Positions 1 through 9,001 of a DNA stretch of 64,000 bases are shown here, piece by piece (position 1 is the stretch's first letter; the number at the start of each line of letters is the position of its first letter). The DNA is from Sphingobacterium haloxyli (lineage in GTDB: Bacteria; Bacteroidota; Bacteroidia; Sphingobacteriales; Sphingobacteriaceae), in NCBI RefSeq assembly GCF_002980525.1, contig NZ_PVBQ01000004.1:186001-250000 (forward strand). Reading direction: 5' to 3'. Both the position numbers and the translations under genes were made by a program. The notes below the pieces were generated by a model, which saw only the letters and a program-made list of their open reading frames with translations, was not told where the DNA came from and did not search any database.

Positions 1-1878
1 CTTCTTAGTGTTGGAAGTACTTTTGTTCACTTCCGATTCCTTTTCTTTCTTTGGTTCGGGAAGAAAGTTTGCATTATAAATACGATCCTGTATATATTTA
101 GGTAACGTAATGGTGTCTTTCAGGTATTTTTCGACGAGCATATTAACAATGGGACCCGCCCAGGTACCGCCGTATCCCGCGTTTTCTACGAATACAGCAA
201 TGGCTATTTTAGGATTTTCGCGCGGTGCAAAGGCAAAAAATACAGCATGGTTCTCACCGTGCGGATTCTGGACGGTCCCCGTCTTGCCACACATTTCCAC
301 ATCTGGAATACGTACCCTGTATCCTGTTCCGCCTGGAACATTCACGGCACGACTCATCCCTTCAATAACAGGTTCATAGTACTTAGGATCTACGCCTGCA
401 CTTATTTTTTCCTTAAATTCGTCTTTCACGATGCCCTTTTCACCAATAGCTTTAACGAGGTGCGGACGGTAATAAAAGCCGCGGTTAGCGACGATTGCCA
501 TAATATTGGCCATTTGCAGTGGTGTGACGCCCATTTCCCCTTGTCCGATAGATAAGGAAATATTAAATCCGGAACGCCATTTATCATTCCCATAACGTTT
601 GGTATAAAAATCGGAAGTAGGGATTAAACCCGGCTGTTCCCCGGGGAGGTCTATACCTAATTTACGGCCTAGCCCAAACTTCGCTAATGCCTCTCGCCAA
701 AGATCGTAAGCCTTGGGACCAGACATACCTCGGGAGTCGATCATCCGCGCATAGGTATAACCGTAGTAGGTGTTACAAGATGTCTGTATCGATTTTGCTA
801 AACTGGTTGCACCGTCGACGTGTGTACACCGCATAATTGCCCGACCTCCACCATAGCGGTAACCACCGGGGCAGTAGAAAATAGTATTTTCGTCGATGAC
901 ACCCGCTTGCTGAGCTGTTAGCGCCGCTACAACCTTAAAAACCGATCCGGGAGGATAGGAGGCTTGAATCGGGCGGATAAACATAGGCCGTGTCTCATCC
1001 CGCAGGAGTTTCATGTAATTATTGCCGCGTTGTCTCCCTACCATCATATTGGGGTCGTAAGATGGGGCGCTGACTAAAGTTAGTATCTCTCCGGTAGCGG
1101 GTTCAATAGCAACGACTGAACCCATTTTGTTTTTCATTAGTTTTTCTGCCAAAACCTGTAAATCACGGTCGATCGTTGAAATTAGACCATCTCCGGCTAC
1201 CGCGAGCGTGTCATATTGGCCGTCCATAAACGATCCCTTGGGCCTATTGAGTGCATCTACCATTTGGTTTTTTACGCCTCGTTGTCCGCGTAGAAGCTCT
1301 TCGTAAGCGCGTTCAATGCCGCTAGCGCCAATATAATCACCCGGCCGATAAAAACCTTCCGATTGCTCGATATTCTTGTCATTTACCTCTTGGATATAGC
1401 CCAGGAGTTGTGGTGCGATACTGTCTGGATAGCTCCTGACGGTTCGGTTTTGGACATAGAATCCTCGGAATTTATACAGATGTTCTTGTAATCTTGCATA
1501 AGTTTCTGCAGATAGCTGTTTTTCAAATATTGAAGGACGGTAAGGGGAGTGCGCCCGGGCTTTATTCATCCTCTTTTGGAATCCATCGTAATCGACGTCG
1601 ATAAGCTGACATAAAAGCGTGGTATCAATTTCTTTTGCTTCGATAGGCGTTACCAATAAGTCGTATACTGGTTCGTTTTGTACCAACACTTTCCCGTTCC
1701 GATCATATATTACTCCTCTTGCTGGATATATGACTACTTTACGTAAGACATTGTTATTGGCTGATAATAAATAAGATTTGTCAATAACTTGAATGTAAAA
1801 TAGACGAACCACGATGACGATTGCGATAGCAATAAAGATCCCCTGAATAACAAATTTACGAGCAAAGAAACTATTCAT
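1..1878 (-). CDS. mrdA: Penicillin-binding protein 2 (elongation transpeptidase), C-terminus cut by window edge
   Basis: Transpeptidase that crosslinks lateral-wall peptidoglycan in the elongasome with RodA and MreBCD. The frame is open from ATG at 1878 to base 1, giving 626 visible residues; the family is usually somewhat longer. An N-terminal membrane anchor is followed by the PBP dimerisation domain and the transpeptidase domain. The three active-site motifs are visible: SVFK with catalytic Ser312 and Lys315, SCN at 367-369, and KTGT at 532-535. It lies 17 bp after mreD as the last visible gene of mreBCD-mrdA; rodA would be expected next, outside the window. The frame was read directly from the sequence because no stop lies inside the window. 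Confidence 0.93.
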   Translation of the reverse strand, partial: MNSFFARKFVIQGIFIAIAIVIVVRLFYIQVIDKSYLLSANNNVLRKVVIYPARGVIYDRNGKVLVQNEPVYDLLVTPIEAKEIDTTLLCQLIDVDYDGFQKRMNKARAHSPYRPSIFEKQLSAETYARLQEHLYKFRGFYVQNRTVRSYPDSIAPQLLGYIQEVNDKNIEQSEGFYRPGDYIGASGIERAYEELLRGQRGVKNQMVDALNRPKGSFMDGQYDTLAVAGDGLISTIDRDLQVLAEKLMKNKMGSVVAIEPATGEILTLVSAPSYDPNMMVGRQRGNNYMKLLRDETRPMFIRPIQASYPPGSVFKVVAALTAQQAGVIDENTIFYCPGGYRYGGGRAIMRCTHVDGATSLAKSIQTSCNTYYGYTYARMIDSRGMSGPKAYDLWREALAKFGLGRKLGIDLPGEQPGLIPTSDFYTKRYGNDKWRSGFNISLSIGQGEMGVTPLQMANIMAIVANRGFYYRPHLVKAIGEKGIVKDEFKEKISAGVDPKYYEPVIEGMSRAVNVPGGTGYRVRIPDVEMCGKTGTVQNPHGENHAVFFAFAPRENPKIAIAVFVENAGYGGTWAGPIVNMLVEKYLKDTITLPKYIQDRIYNANFLPEPKKEKESEVNKSTSNTKK

Positions 1879-1895
1879 GAATGTAAGCCCCCAAT

Positions 1896-2423
1896 TTAAA
1901 TGTTACCAACGCGTGACTTTCTTCTATAAACGAGCAAGTTCATCAATACGATGATACAAGTTGTAAATATACTACTTAAAATAGTACTTGCCAGCGTATA
2001 CAAGAAATTAGAGAACGTAAATGTTTCTACAAGAAACAGGAAGAAGTGGTGTACAAACGTACCAAAAAATACATAGGATAGAAACCATTTCGTACCCATC
2101 ACGCCTAGCGACGGCGTATTAAATGACTCTTTAAGTTCGACTTCCACTGTGATTTTATGAAAGAATATACGGAATAATCCCAAACAGACGCACGCTGCGG
2201 CATGTACGCCCACGGAATCATAAAAAGCATCTATGACTAATCCTGTTACAAAAGAGATCAAAAATAATAATAAATTGGGTAATCCTATCGGCAGAAGGAA
2301 TATAAAGAAGATATATGGATAAGTGGTCGCTACGTTGTAATATCCTATATTTTTAAATAAGGCTACCTGTAGTAAAACCATGATGACAAATCGGACAATA
2401 TTTGTGATGATTACTCTACCCAT
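1896..2423 (-). CDS. mreD: Rod shape-determining protein MreD
   Basis: Small integral membrane protein of the elongasome that links MreC to the cytoplasmic wall-synthesis machinery. The 175 residues are almost entirely hydrophobic, with about five membrane segments, which is usual for the family. Sequence similarity is weak in this family, so the call rests on topology, length and position. Its start overlaps the end of mreC by 8 bases, indicating translational coupling, and mrdA follows 17 bp downstream. Confidence 0.88.
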   Translation of the reverse strand: MGRVIITNIVRFVIMVLLQVALFKNIGYYNVATTYPYIFFIFLLPIGLPNLLLFLISFVTGLVIDAFYDSVGVHAAACVCLGLFRIFFHKITVEVELKESFNTPSLGVMGTKWFLSYVFFGTFVHHFFLFLVETFTFSNFLYTLASTILSSIFTTCIIVLMNLLVYRRKSRVGNI

Positions 2424-3252
2424 TATCTTGACTATCGGCTTCTAATGTTTCTTTTTCTTTAATCAATAAATCTTTTACCACATATACATGGTGTAAATTG
2501 CTGAAATTCGTTGAAAGTTCTATTTTCAGATCTAAAAAACTCTCGCCCGAGGTTATACCTGTTTCGACAATTCTACCCACCTGGATGCCTGCGGGAAATA
2601 GTGAAAAACCAGAAGTATAGACTTTTTCTCCTTTCTTAATTTCAACATGATTAGGGATGTCCTTTACCATTCCATAGCGGGGATCTATGCTACTTCCCCA
2701 AACCAACGACCCGATTATTTCAGAGCTGTCTAACATGACAGAAATCCTAGTGTCGGGGTGTAGTAATGACTGCACCGAACTGAAATGCGTGGAGGTTTGA
2801 AGCACAACGCCAACCACTCCATTAGAGGTAATGACTCCCATTCCTTTTTCTACGCCGTCAGCCGAACCTTTATCGAGCGTGAGATAGTTGTTCTTCCGAT
2901 GTATACTGTTGTTAGCGACATTGGCTACGATAAAGGCGTATCTGCCTTGTTCGATGGAGTCAATAATATGGACTGAATCCGCGGAGGTATCCGCCTGAAG
3001 AAGGTTTTGGACCTGTTGTCTCAAAAGCACGTTTTCAGCCGCCAATTCCTCATTCGTTTCATTTAATGAGAGATAACTTTTCCAGGAATTAACTTGTTCG
3101 TAATACGAGCCGACAACAACATTAGACGAATTAATAAAAGAAGAGCGCTGGAAATTGTTATTCCGGACAACTAAGATAATGGATATTACAAAAAAGAGAA
3201 TAAACCAAAATATAGCATTATATCTAACCAGAAATAACCAAAGGTTCCTCAT
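2416..3252 (-). CDS. mreC: Rod shape-determining protein MreC
   Basis: Membrane-anchored periplasmic scaffold that binds PBP2 and helps activate it. One membrane segment lies at about residues 10-30. A coiled-coil stretch follows at about 55-90 (rich in Asn, Glu and Leu), then the two-barrel beta domain with the typical segment GVVGVVLQTSTHFSSVQSLL near residue 145. Length 278 aa is normal. It sits between mreB and mreD and overlaps mreD by 8 bases. A 95-bp gap to mreB contains a strong hairpin (see 3286-3325). Confidence 0.93.
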   Translation of the reverse strand: MRNLWLFLVRYNAIFWFILFFVISIILVVRNNNFQRSSFINSSNVVVGSYYEQVNSWKSYLSLNETNEELAAENVLLRQQVQNLLQADTSADSVHIIDSIEQGRYAFIVANVANNSIHRKNNYLTLDKGSADGVEKGMGVITSNGVVGVVLQTSTHFSSVQSLLHPDTRISVMLDSSEIIGSLVWGSSIDPRYGMVKDIPNHVEIKKGEKVYTSGFSLFPAGIQVGRIVETGITSGESFLDLKIELSTNFSNLHHVYVVKDLLIKEKETLEADSQDNG

Positions 3253-3285
3253 ATGTTTTGGTTTCTATTATTTAGCTCTCAACAA

Positions 3286-3325
3286 ATACGCGATATAAAC
3301 GACTAAGTTCGTTTATATCGCGTAT
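3286..3325 (-). other. 17-bp perfect hairpin between mreB and mreC
   Basis: The arms 3286-3302 and 3309-3325 are perfectly complementary over 17 bp around a 6-base loop. No run of T follows on the minus strand (only TTTG), so it is not a standard intrinsic terminator. In the mreB-mreC transcript it would form a stable stem right after the mreB stop codon. It could be a partial terminator, an RNA-processing or stabilising element that raises mreB over mreCD, or a protein-binding palindrome. The role is inference; the symmetry is seen directly. Confidence 0.6.
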
Positions 3326-3347
3326 ATATCAATGGATTATAATGCTA

Positions 3348-4370
3348 TTACTGCATTAAAAATTTAAATCTTCCAATGTTTTTTAACGCAATCCCCGTAC
3401 CTCTCACGACTGCGCGTAACGGGTCCTCGGCAACATGTACCGGTAGTTTTGTTTTCGCTTGTATGCGTTTGTCTAAGCCTCGTAACAATGCCCCGCCGCC
3501 CGTTAAATAGATACCTGTTTGATATATGTCTGCCGACAGCTCAGGAGGTGTAATTTCTAAAGCCTTTAGGATGGCCTCCTCTATCTTCGAGATGGATTTA
3601 TCCAAACAGTGCGCTATTTCGGTATAGGACACCGTGATCTGTTTTGGGATACCTGTCATAAGATCCCGACCTTGTACCGCGAAATCTGCCGGTGGGTCTG
3701 TAAGTTCAGGTAGAGCTGCTCCGACTTCAATCTTGATTTTCTCCGCCGTACGTTCGCCGATCATGATGTTGTGCTGACGACGGATATACTGCACAATGTC
3801 GGAATCAAAATTATCTCCTGCCACACGGATTGATTGATCGCAAACAATACCGGAGAGAGCGATAACGGCAATTTCTGTAGTACCGCCGCCGATATCGATG
3901 ATCATGTTGCCGACTGGCTCTTCAACATCAATACCAATACCGACTGCTGCGGCCATAGGCTCATGAATCAAATAAACTTCTTTGGCACCTGCAATTTCTG
4001 CAGAATCACGTACCGCACGTTTTTCTACTTCTGTAATGCCTGAAGGGATACAAACGACCATCCGCAATGAAGGGAAAAACCACGATTTACCCTTATTCAC
4101 TAGTTTCACCATCCCGCGGATCAAATGCTCGGCAGCGGTAAAATCAGCTATAACACCATCACGTAATGGTCTTACTGTTTTTATATTATCGTGCGTCTTG
4201 CCTTCCATTTGCATTGCTTGTCTACCGATAGCGATCACCTTGTTGGTGGTGCGGTCAAAAGCAACGATAGAGGGTTCATCCACTACTACTTTGTCATTAT
4301 GTATAATTAGGGTGTTTGCTGTCCCTAAATCGATAGCAACTTCTTGCGTAAACCAGTTAAATAACCCCAT
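3348..4370 (-). CDS. mreB: Rod shape-determining protein MreB (actin homologue)
   Basis: Bacterial actin that forms short membrane-bound filaments and directs elongation wall synthesis. At 340 aa it is full length. Visible landmarks are the N-terminal hydrophobic or amphipathic start MGLFNWF, the phosphate-1 motif DLGTANTLI, the HEPMAAAVG segment, the phosphate-2 motif IDIGGGTTEIAVI and the adenosine-binding TGGGALLRG. It is the first gene of mreBCD-mrdA. A TAGGTTTG sequence on the minus strand upstream (4405-4412) fits the Bacteroidota -7 box. Confidence 0.97.
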   Translation of the reverse strand: MGLFNWFTQEVAIDLGTANTLIIHNDKVVVDEPSIVAFDRTTNKVIAIGRQAMQMEGKTHDNIKTVRPLRDGVIADFTAAEHLIRGMVKLVNKGKSWFFPSLRMVVCIPSGITEVEKRAVRDSAEIAGAKEVYLIHEPMAAAVGIGIDVEEPVGNMIIDIGGGTTEIAVIALSGIVCDQSIRVAGDNFDSDIVQYIRRQHNIMIGERTAEKIKIEVGAALPELTDPPADFAVQGRDLMTGIPKQITVSYTEIAHCLDKSISKIEEAILKALEITPPELSADIYQTGIYLTGGGALLRGLDKRIQAKTKLPVHVAEDPLRAVVRGTGIALKNIGRFKFLMQ

Positions 4371-4404
4371 GAAGTATATATTGTCTTGTTTTCAAATTTA
4401 AATG

Positions 4405-4412
4405 CAAACCTA
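4405..4412 (-). promoter_or_regulatory. Candidate -7 box for the mreBCD operon
   Basis: The minus strand reads TAGGTTTG, matching the Bacteroidota -7 consensus TAnnTTTG, about 35 bases before the mreB start. No clear TTTG -33 box is seen at 19-21 bases, so support is partial. Confidence 0.4.
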
Positions 4413-4469
4413 AGTAAAAAAAATGGTTTTATCCATCTGTTGCCTGCGAAAAAAAGCGACTTTTTATCG

Positions 4470-6140
4470 CTATATTCCATGTAGTAAAACCCCTATGTAA
4501 TAATTAAATGTATCAACCTCCAAATCACCTATGCTGTCCACGTTTATAGGCAGAGCCTGATAGACAGAGTTTACTTCATAGCGTGCTTTGGGCTGTCCCT
4601 TTTTTCCAATATGTACAGGCATCTTAAAGTCTGGCGTTTCTGCAATCCAGCGGCAAAAAACTTTCCCGTTATCTCGTCGTACGATTTCCAATACAGGAAT
4701 ACTTTTGCGCTGGATATATTGTTCAAATACCGTCGTGAAATCTATGCTGGATTCCGCGTTCAAATACGTTAAGATATCTTGGTAATTTACTGTCTTATGA
4801 TAAAATGTGCTGTTCAGCCCGCGCAGGATAGCTCGCCACTTTTCATCGCTATCGATAATAGTTCGGACCATGTTGTGTAATACACCTCCCTTCACATACA
4901 TATCTCCCGAACCCTCCTTGTTGACCCCATAGGGTCCTTGGAGTGGTTTGTCGTTCAAAATCCCCAGTCGGTTACCATTTACGTAGGCTTGACCAGCTTC
5001 TTTTCCGTAATGATAATCGATGAAAAGGGCTTCGGAATAATTGGTGAAGCTCTCGTGTATCCACATATCGGCTAGGTCCTTGGCTGTGATGTTGTTCCCA
5101 AACCATTCATGGCCAGATTCGTGAACGACAATGAAATCCCATTTTAGACCCCATCCGGTACCAGAATTATCTCGCCCTAGATACCCGTTTTGAAATTTGT
5201 TCCCATATGCAATGGCACTTTGATGTTCCATGCCAAGGTGCGCCGTTTCTATCAATTTATAACCATCTTCATAGAACGGATAGGGCCCGAACCAGTATTC
5301 GAATGCCTCTAGTGTTTCTTTAGTATTTCTTTGTAAATGCTTGATTTTATTTCTGTTTTCCCTCAATACGTAGTAGTCTATTGAAAGCGGTCCCTTTTCT
5401 CCGAGATAGTTTTCGGTTACATGTTCATAGTCGCCAATGTTCAATGCTACATTGTAATTGTTTATCGGGTTGTTTACCTTCCAATGGTATTTCGTATAAT
5501 GCTTATCCAGCTTTTCAGTCTTTACGAGCCTTCCGTTTGAGACATTCATGACTTCGTTTGGAACAGCAACAGAGATCAACATACTATCTACTTCGTCTGA
5601 TTGATGGTCTTTGTTCGGCCACCATACACTAGCACCTAGGCCTTGACAAGCCGTTGCCACCCAAGGTTTTCCTTTGCTATCTATTTTCCAATCGAAACCG
5701 CCGTCCCATGGTGCGCGAGTGGCGGCAATGGGATGGCCAGAATAATGAACTTTGAAAGAATCGATCTTTCCTTTATGGATGATATTCGGAAAGTCTACGA
5801 AAACAGCATTGTAGGACCGTTCAAAAGGTAGTTCTTTTCCTTGGTACTCCACGCGGTCAACCGAAAGGTTTTCAAAAAGGTCAAATTGTAGCTTGTCGAA
5901 ATCTTCAACGGACTCAAATTTAAACAGATTGATTCCTGATATAAAGCGATTGTTTATATCTACTTTGATATCGAGATGGTAATATTTAATGTCATAACAT
6001 GTCCGAAGAGGCGTAAGGGTGCCACGAAGGGAGTCTGCTACGTTAAATATCTCTTTGGCTTTCATTAATTGGGCTGTGGCCAAGTTTTGTGCTGTCAAGA
6101 ATAAGAAAAAAACGATACTATATCGAATGTCCAGTTTCAT
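4470..6140 (-). CDS. Secreted M1 family zinc metallopeptidase (aminopeptidase-like)
   Basis: Zinc-dependent peptidase of the gluzincin M1 family, probably periplasmic or outer-membrane associated. The zinc site HESGHEWFGNNIT is present (His340, catalytic Glu341, His344, third ligand Glu363 in WIHESFTN). The usual GAMEN exopeptidase motif appears changed (HLGMEHQSAIAYGN), as in many secreted bacterial M1 members. The chosen ATG at 6140 starts a good signal peptide ending near TAQNLATAQ; a GTG at 6212 would add 24 residues before the signal and overlap the upstream gene, so it is less likely. It follows nnrD in the same direction. Substrate unknown. Confidence 0.88.
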   Translation of the reverse strand: MKLDIRYSIVFFLFLTAQNLATAQLMKAKEIFNVADSLRGTLTPLRTCYDIKYYHLDIKVDINNRFISGINLFKFESVEDFDKLQFDLFENLSVDRVEYQGKELPFERSYNAVFVDFPNIIHKGKIDSFKVHYSGHPIAATRAPWDGGFDWKIDSKGKPWVATACQGLGASVWWPNKDHQSDEVDSMLISVAVPNEVMNVSNGRLVKTEKLDKHYTKYHWKVNNPINNYNVALNIGDYEHVTENYLGEKGPLSIDYYVLRENRNKIKHLQRNTKETLEAFEYWFGPYPFYEDGYKLIETAHLGMEHQSAIAYGNKFQNGYLGRDNSGTGWGLKWDFIVVHESGHEWFGNNITAKDLADMWIHESFTNYSEALFIDYHYGKEAGQAYVNGNRLGILNDKPLQGPYGVNKEGSGDMYVKGGVLHNMVRTIIDSDEKWRAILRGLNSTFYHKTVNYQDILTYLNAESSIDFTTVFEQYIQRKSIPVLEIVRRDNGKVFCRWIAETPDFKMPVHIGKKGQPKARYEVNSVYQALPINVDSIGDLEVDTFNYYIGVLLHGI

Positions 6141-6208
6141 CAATGATAAGTGAGGTTTATGACGTCCAAAGATAAAGATTTTAAGGCAAATATACACAAC
6201 GGACGACA

Positions 6209-7738
6209 TCACTGAGCGTAGTCACGAGAAACATTTTGCCATGCTGCCGATAAGTGGTTGATAATATCGGTAGCTGTAATGCTTTTTTCGTGGATAGAGG
6301 TTGCGGCGATGTCTCCAGCTAACCCGTGTAAGTACACGCCCAATAAGGCAGCATTAACAGGCGCGTGGTGCTGTGCTAGCAAAGAGGTGATAATACCGGA
6401 GAGTACGTCACCGCTCCCGCCCGTGGCCATACCTGGGTTGCCGGTAGCGTTAAAGTGTACGTTTCCATCAGGCAGGACAATAGTGCTATTCGCTCCTTTT
6501 ACCACCACAATCTGTTGGTAGCGATGACTCCACTCACGAACTTTTTTAATTTTTTCAAAGTCATCCGCCCAAGAGCCTACTAAACGCTCCAATTCTTTGG
6601 GATGCGGGGTCAAAATGCTGTAAGAAGGGATGAGAGCGTGCCAGTCGGGATTCTTGGCGAGGATGTTTATTGCATCCGCATCAAATAGGACGGATACCTT
6701 CGATGTTAAGCTATGTTGTTTAAGTAATTGAAATAAGGCCTTTTCTGTGTCGGGATGCGTCCCCATCCCCATACCGACACCGATCGCATTATATTTTGTG
6801 ATTTGTTCAGGAATCGTACTGATGTGTGTTTCGCGGGCGTCAGTCTGCACTTGCGCTTCTGGAAAAGCACTTTGTATTATGGAGTAACCGCAAGCCGGAA
6901 GATATGTTGTTATCATTCCACAACCAGTCTTTAGTGATGCTTTACTAGCTAGAATGATCGCTCCGATACTGCCATAACACCCGCCAATTATACAGCTATG
7001 ACCATAGGTGCCCTTGTGTGAAAACTTTTCCAATGGGGTTACAAATAGCTGTATGTCTTCTTTTTGTGTATAATGATAAGTAGCTGGTATTCTACTTAAT
7101 ATGATTTTGTCTAATCCGATATCCAGTACTTTAAATGTGCCAGAAAAGTGGGCGTATTTTGGGAACAGTAGGCTGAGTTTGGGGCAGCTCAAAGTATATG
7201 TAATATTTGCGCGAATAATTGGAGCTTCTAATGGTGTTGGCTTGTCTGCAAAAAGTCCAGAGGGAATATCGACGGATAGCGTAGTATTGGAAGCGGCATT
7301 AATCTGATCGATAAGTGTTTTCCAGCTATCATCTAATCGGCGGGATAAACCGTAGCCGAATAAAGCGTCGATAAGAATACTTTTTTCGGGGAATTCCAAA
7401 AAGCTTTCAGATGTTATGGGAGTAATAGATAGGCCCATCTCGATCAAACGTTGTTGATTGATTTGATTTTCTGTGCTGTAAGACTCGTGCGCTAGCAAAT
7501 AAATTTTAACAGTATGTCCGGCATTATATAACATTCGCCCCACGGCCAATCCGTCCCCACCGTTGTTGCCAAAGCCGCACAGGACAACAAAAGAAGCGTG
7601 TCGTTCGCCAATATATTGCTGTATCGCGTGAAACAACGCCTCTGCAGCGCGTTCCATCAGTTCAGCAGGAGCAAGATTTTGGCTCTTGATCGTAAGCTGC
7701 TCCCATTTATACATGTCTGCGGCTGAAAGGATTTTCAT
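6209..7738 (-). CDS. nnrD: Bifunctional NAD(P)H-hydrate epimerase / ADP-dependent dehydratase
   Basis: Repairs damaged NAD(P)HX: the N-terminal YjeF_N domain (about residues 1-215) interconverts the S and R hydrates, and the C-terminal YjeF_C ribokinase-like domain (about 225-500) dehydrates the S form using ADP. The N-domain shows CGFGNNGGDGLAVGR; the C-domain shows IGVGMGMG, LTPHPKELERL and the nucleotide-site motif NPGMATGGSGDVLSG. Length 509 aa matches the fused NnrE-NnrD form. The end overlaps the longest possible start of the downstream peptidase by a few bases. Cytosolic housekeeping gene. Confidence 0.95.
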   Translation of the reverse strand: MKILSAADMYKWEQLTIKSQNLAPAELMERAAEALFHAIQQYIGERHASFVVLCGFGNNGGDGLAVGRMLYNAGHTVKIYLLAHESYSTENQINQQRLIEMGLSITPITSESFLEFPEKSILIDALFGYGLSRRLDDSWKTLIDQINAASNTTLSVDIPSGLFADKPTPLEAPIIRANITYTLSCPKLSLLFPKYAHFSGTFKVLDIGLDKIILSRIPATYHYTQKEDIQLFVTPLEKFSHKGTYGHSCIIGGCYGSIGAIILASKASLKTGCGMITTYLPACGYSIIQSAFPEAQVQTDARETHISTIPEQITKYNAIGVGMGMGTHPDTEKALFQLLKQHSLTSKVSVLFDADAINILAKNPDWHALIPSYSILTPHPKELERLVGSWADDFEKIKKVREWSHRYQQIVVVKGANSTIVLPDGNVHFNATGNPGMATGGSGDVLSGIITSLLAQHHAPVNAALLGVYLHGLAGDIAATSIHEKSITATDIINHLSAAWQNVSRDYAQ

Positions 7739-7866
7739 TGTGATAGATTGTTTTTTGTTTAAAAGTAAGGATTTTCTATGTTTTTTTATTGTCGTAGAAA
7801 ATGCTGGCCGGAAATTTTAGGCATCACTTTTGCAAAGCTTGATACTAGGAAATAAAATTTCAGCTT

Positions 7867-8637
7867 ATGATAAATGGTAGAATAATCATGATGGTCGTCC
7901 TAATTTCTGGTTTATTCCTTACTAGCTGTGGAGGAAAGAAAAGGTATGCTGCACTACAAATGCAGCATCAGGATTTGACTGAACGCTATCAACAAAGCCA
8001 AATAGAGCTTGCTGAAAGCCGAACGAAAGTTAAAAACTTAGAAGAGCTTTTGGAAATTGAGCGTAAAAACAACGCGTCCTTGCGAGACGCATTACAACGT
8101 TTACAGGGAACATTGGATATGAGTATAAACCAAAACACGCAGGGAAATGTTAACATCTCAAAGTTGGTTGACGAGATCAACGCATCCAATAGGTATATTC
8201 AGCACTTGGTAAATACGAAAAATAAGAGCGATTCGCTTAATCTCGTGTTGACAAACAATTTGACACGTTCTTTGAGTCGGGAGGAGTTGCGTGACGTTGA
8301 TGTGAAGGTGTTGAAAGGCGTGGTGTATATATCACTGTCTGATAACATGCTTTATAGGTCCGGTAGCTATGAAATCTCTACAAGAGCCGGTGAAACGCTT
8401 AGTAAAATCGCTAAGATTATTCAAGATTATAGAGAGTACGATGTCTTGATCGAGGGGAATACAGATACCGATCCAATTTCGCAAAAGAATATTCGAAATA
8501 ATTGGGATTTGAGTGTGTTACGGGCATCTTCCGTTGTACAGGCTTTACAAACCCAGTACGGTGTCGACCCTAAACGTTTAACCGCAGGGGGACGGGGCGA
8601 GTACAACCCTGTTGCAGACAACACAACACCTGATTGA
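7867..8637 (+). CDS. OmpA-domain lipoprotein, truncated by an in-frame TGA
   Basis: Outer-membrane lipoprotein with a lipobox (GLFLTSC) followed by a coiled coil (about residues 35-95) and a C-terminal OmpA-like peptidoglycan-binding domain (about 135 onward, with LIEGNTDTDPI and VLRASSVVQALQ). Translation stops at TGA 8635-8637 after 256 residues. The same frame stays open to TAG at 8779-8781 and continues with KARNRRTQIIITPK, exactly the end expected for an OmpA domain, whose NRR segment helps bind peptidoglycan. A single base change from GGA or CGA to TGA explains it. Either a nonsense mutation, a sequence error or readthrough; the stop is seen, the cause is inferred. Confidence 0.85.
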   Translation: MINGRIIMMVVLISGLFLTSCGGKKRYAALQMQHQDLTERYQQSQIELAESRTKVKNLEELLEIERKNNASLRDALQRLQGTLDMSINQNTQGNVNISKLVDEINASNRYIQHLVNTKNKSDSLNLVLTNNLTRSLSREELRDVDVKVLKGVVYISLSDNMLYRSGSYEISTRAGETLSKIAKIIQDYREYDVLIEGNTDTDPISQKNIRNNWDLSVLRASSVVQALQTQYGVDPKRLTAGGRGEYNPVADNTTPD

Positions 8638-8781
8638 AAAGCGCGAAACCGTCGTACACAAATTATCATTACACCAAAGCTAGATCAATTTATGGAATTG
8701 ATCGATAAGGCACCCGAATCAAGTACAGAAACGAATGTAATAGACCCACAAGAGGAGACGACAACTGTCACGGAGTTTTAG
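8638..8781 (+). pseudogene. Orphaned 3' end of the OmpA-domain gene
   Basis: Forty-seven codons in the same frame as the upstream OmpA lipoprotein, beyond its TGA. They encode the last OmpA-domain part (RNRRTQIIITPKLDQFMELI) and an acidic, Thr-rich tail, ending in TAG at 8779. Together with 7867-8637 it would make a 304-residue protein, a normal size for this lipoprotein type in Sphingobacteriaceae. A strong terminator follows 22 bases later, supporting that the gene originally ended here. Confidence 0.75.
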
Positions 8782-8803
8782 TTGGGGAGATTGCGAATTA
8801 ATT

Positions 8804-8837
8804 AAGAAAGGAGCAGTACTGGGTGTGCTCCTTTCTT
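8804..8837 (+). terminator. Intrinsic terminator after the OmpA-domain gene
   Basis: Perfect 12-bp stem (8804-8815 with 8826-8837) and a 10-base loop; the 3' arm is itself T-rich (CCTTTCTTATT). It sits just after the TAG of the extended OmpA reading frame. Confidence 0.75.
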
Positions 8838-8882
8838 ATTAGCGATTCGAACAGGATATGTAATTTTGCTATAACCAAAAAG

Positions 8883-8914
8883 TTGTCGAAAACTGTTTGT
8901 TTTCACTACCTTTG
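8883..8914 (+). promoter_or_regulatory. Bacteroidota-type promoter upstream of xerD
   Basis: TTG at 8883-8885 and TACCTTTG at 8907-8914, separated by 21 bases, fit the TTTG / TAnnTTTG consensus. It would start transcription about 80 bases before the xerD start codon. Confidence 0.5.
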
Positions 8915-9001
8915 ATAGTATGAAGTACTCACGGTTGCGAAGCATAAATAACGATAGAAATAATCTTGGTATTCCATGTGGCCGTTAACAGATTAGTACA
9001 T

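Noticed and set aside
3982..4401. 139-residue plus-strand frame over mreB
   Set aside because: Antisense shadow of a highly conserved gene.
8635..8637. Selenocysteine at the in-frame TGA of the OmpA gene
   Set aside because: The position is normally Gly or a similar residue in OmpA domains, not a redox site, and no selenocysteine machinery is seen; mutation or error is simpler.
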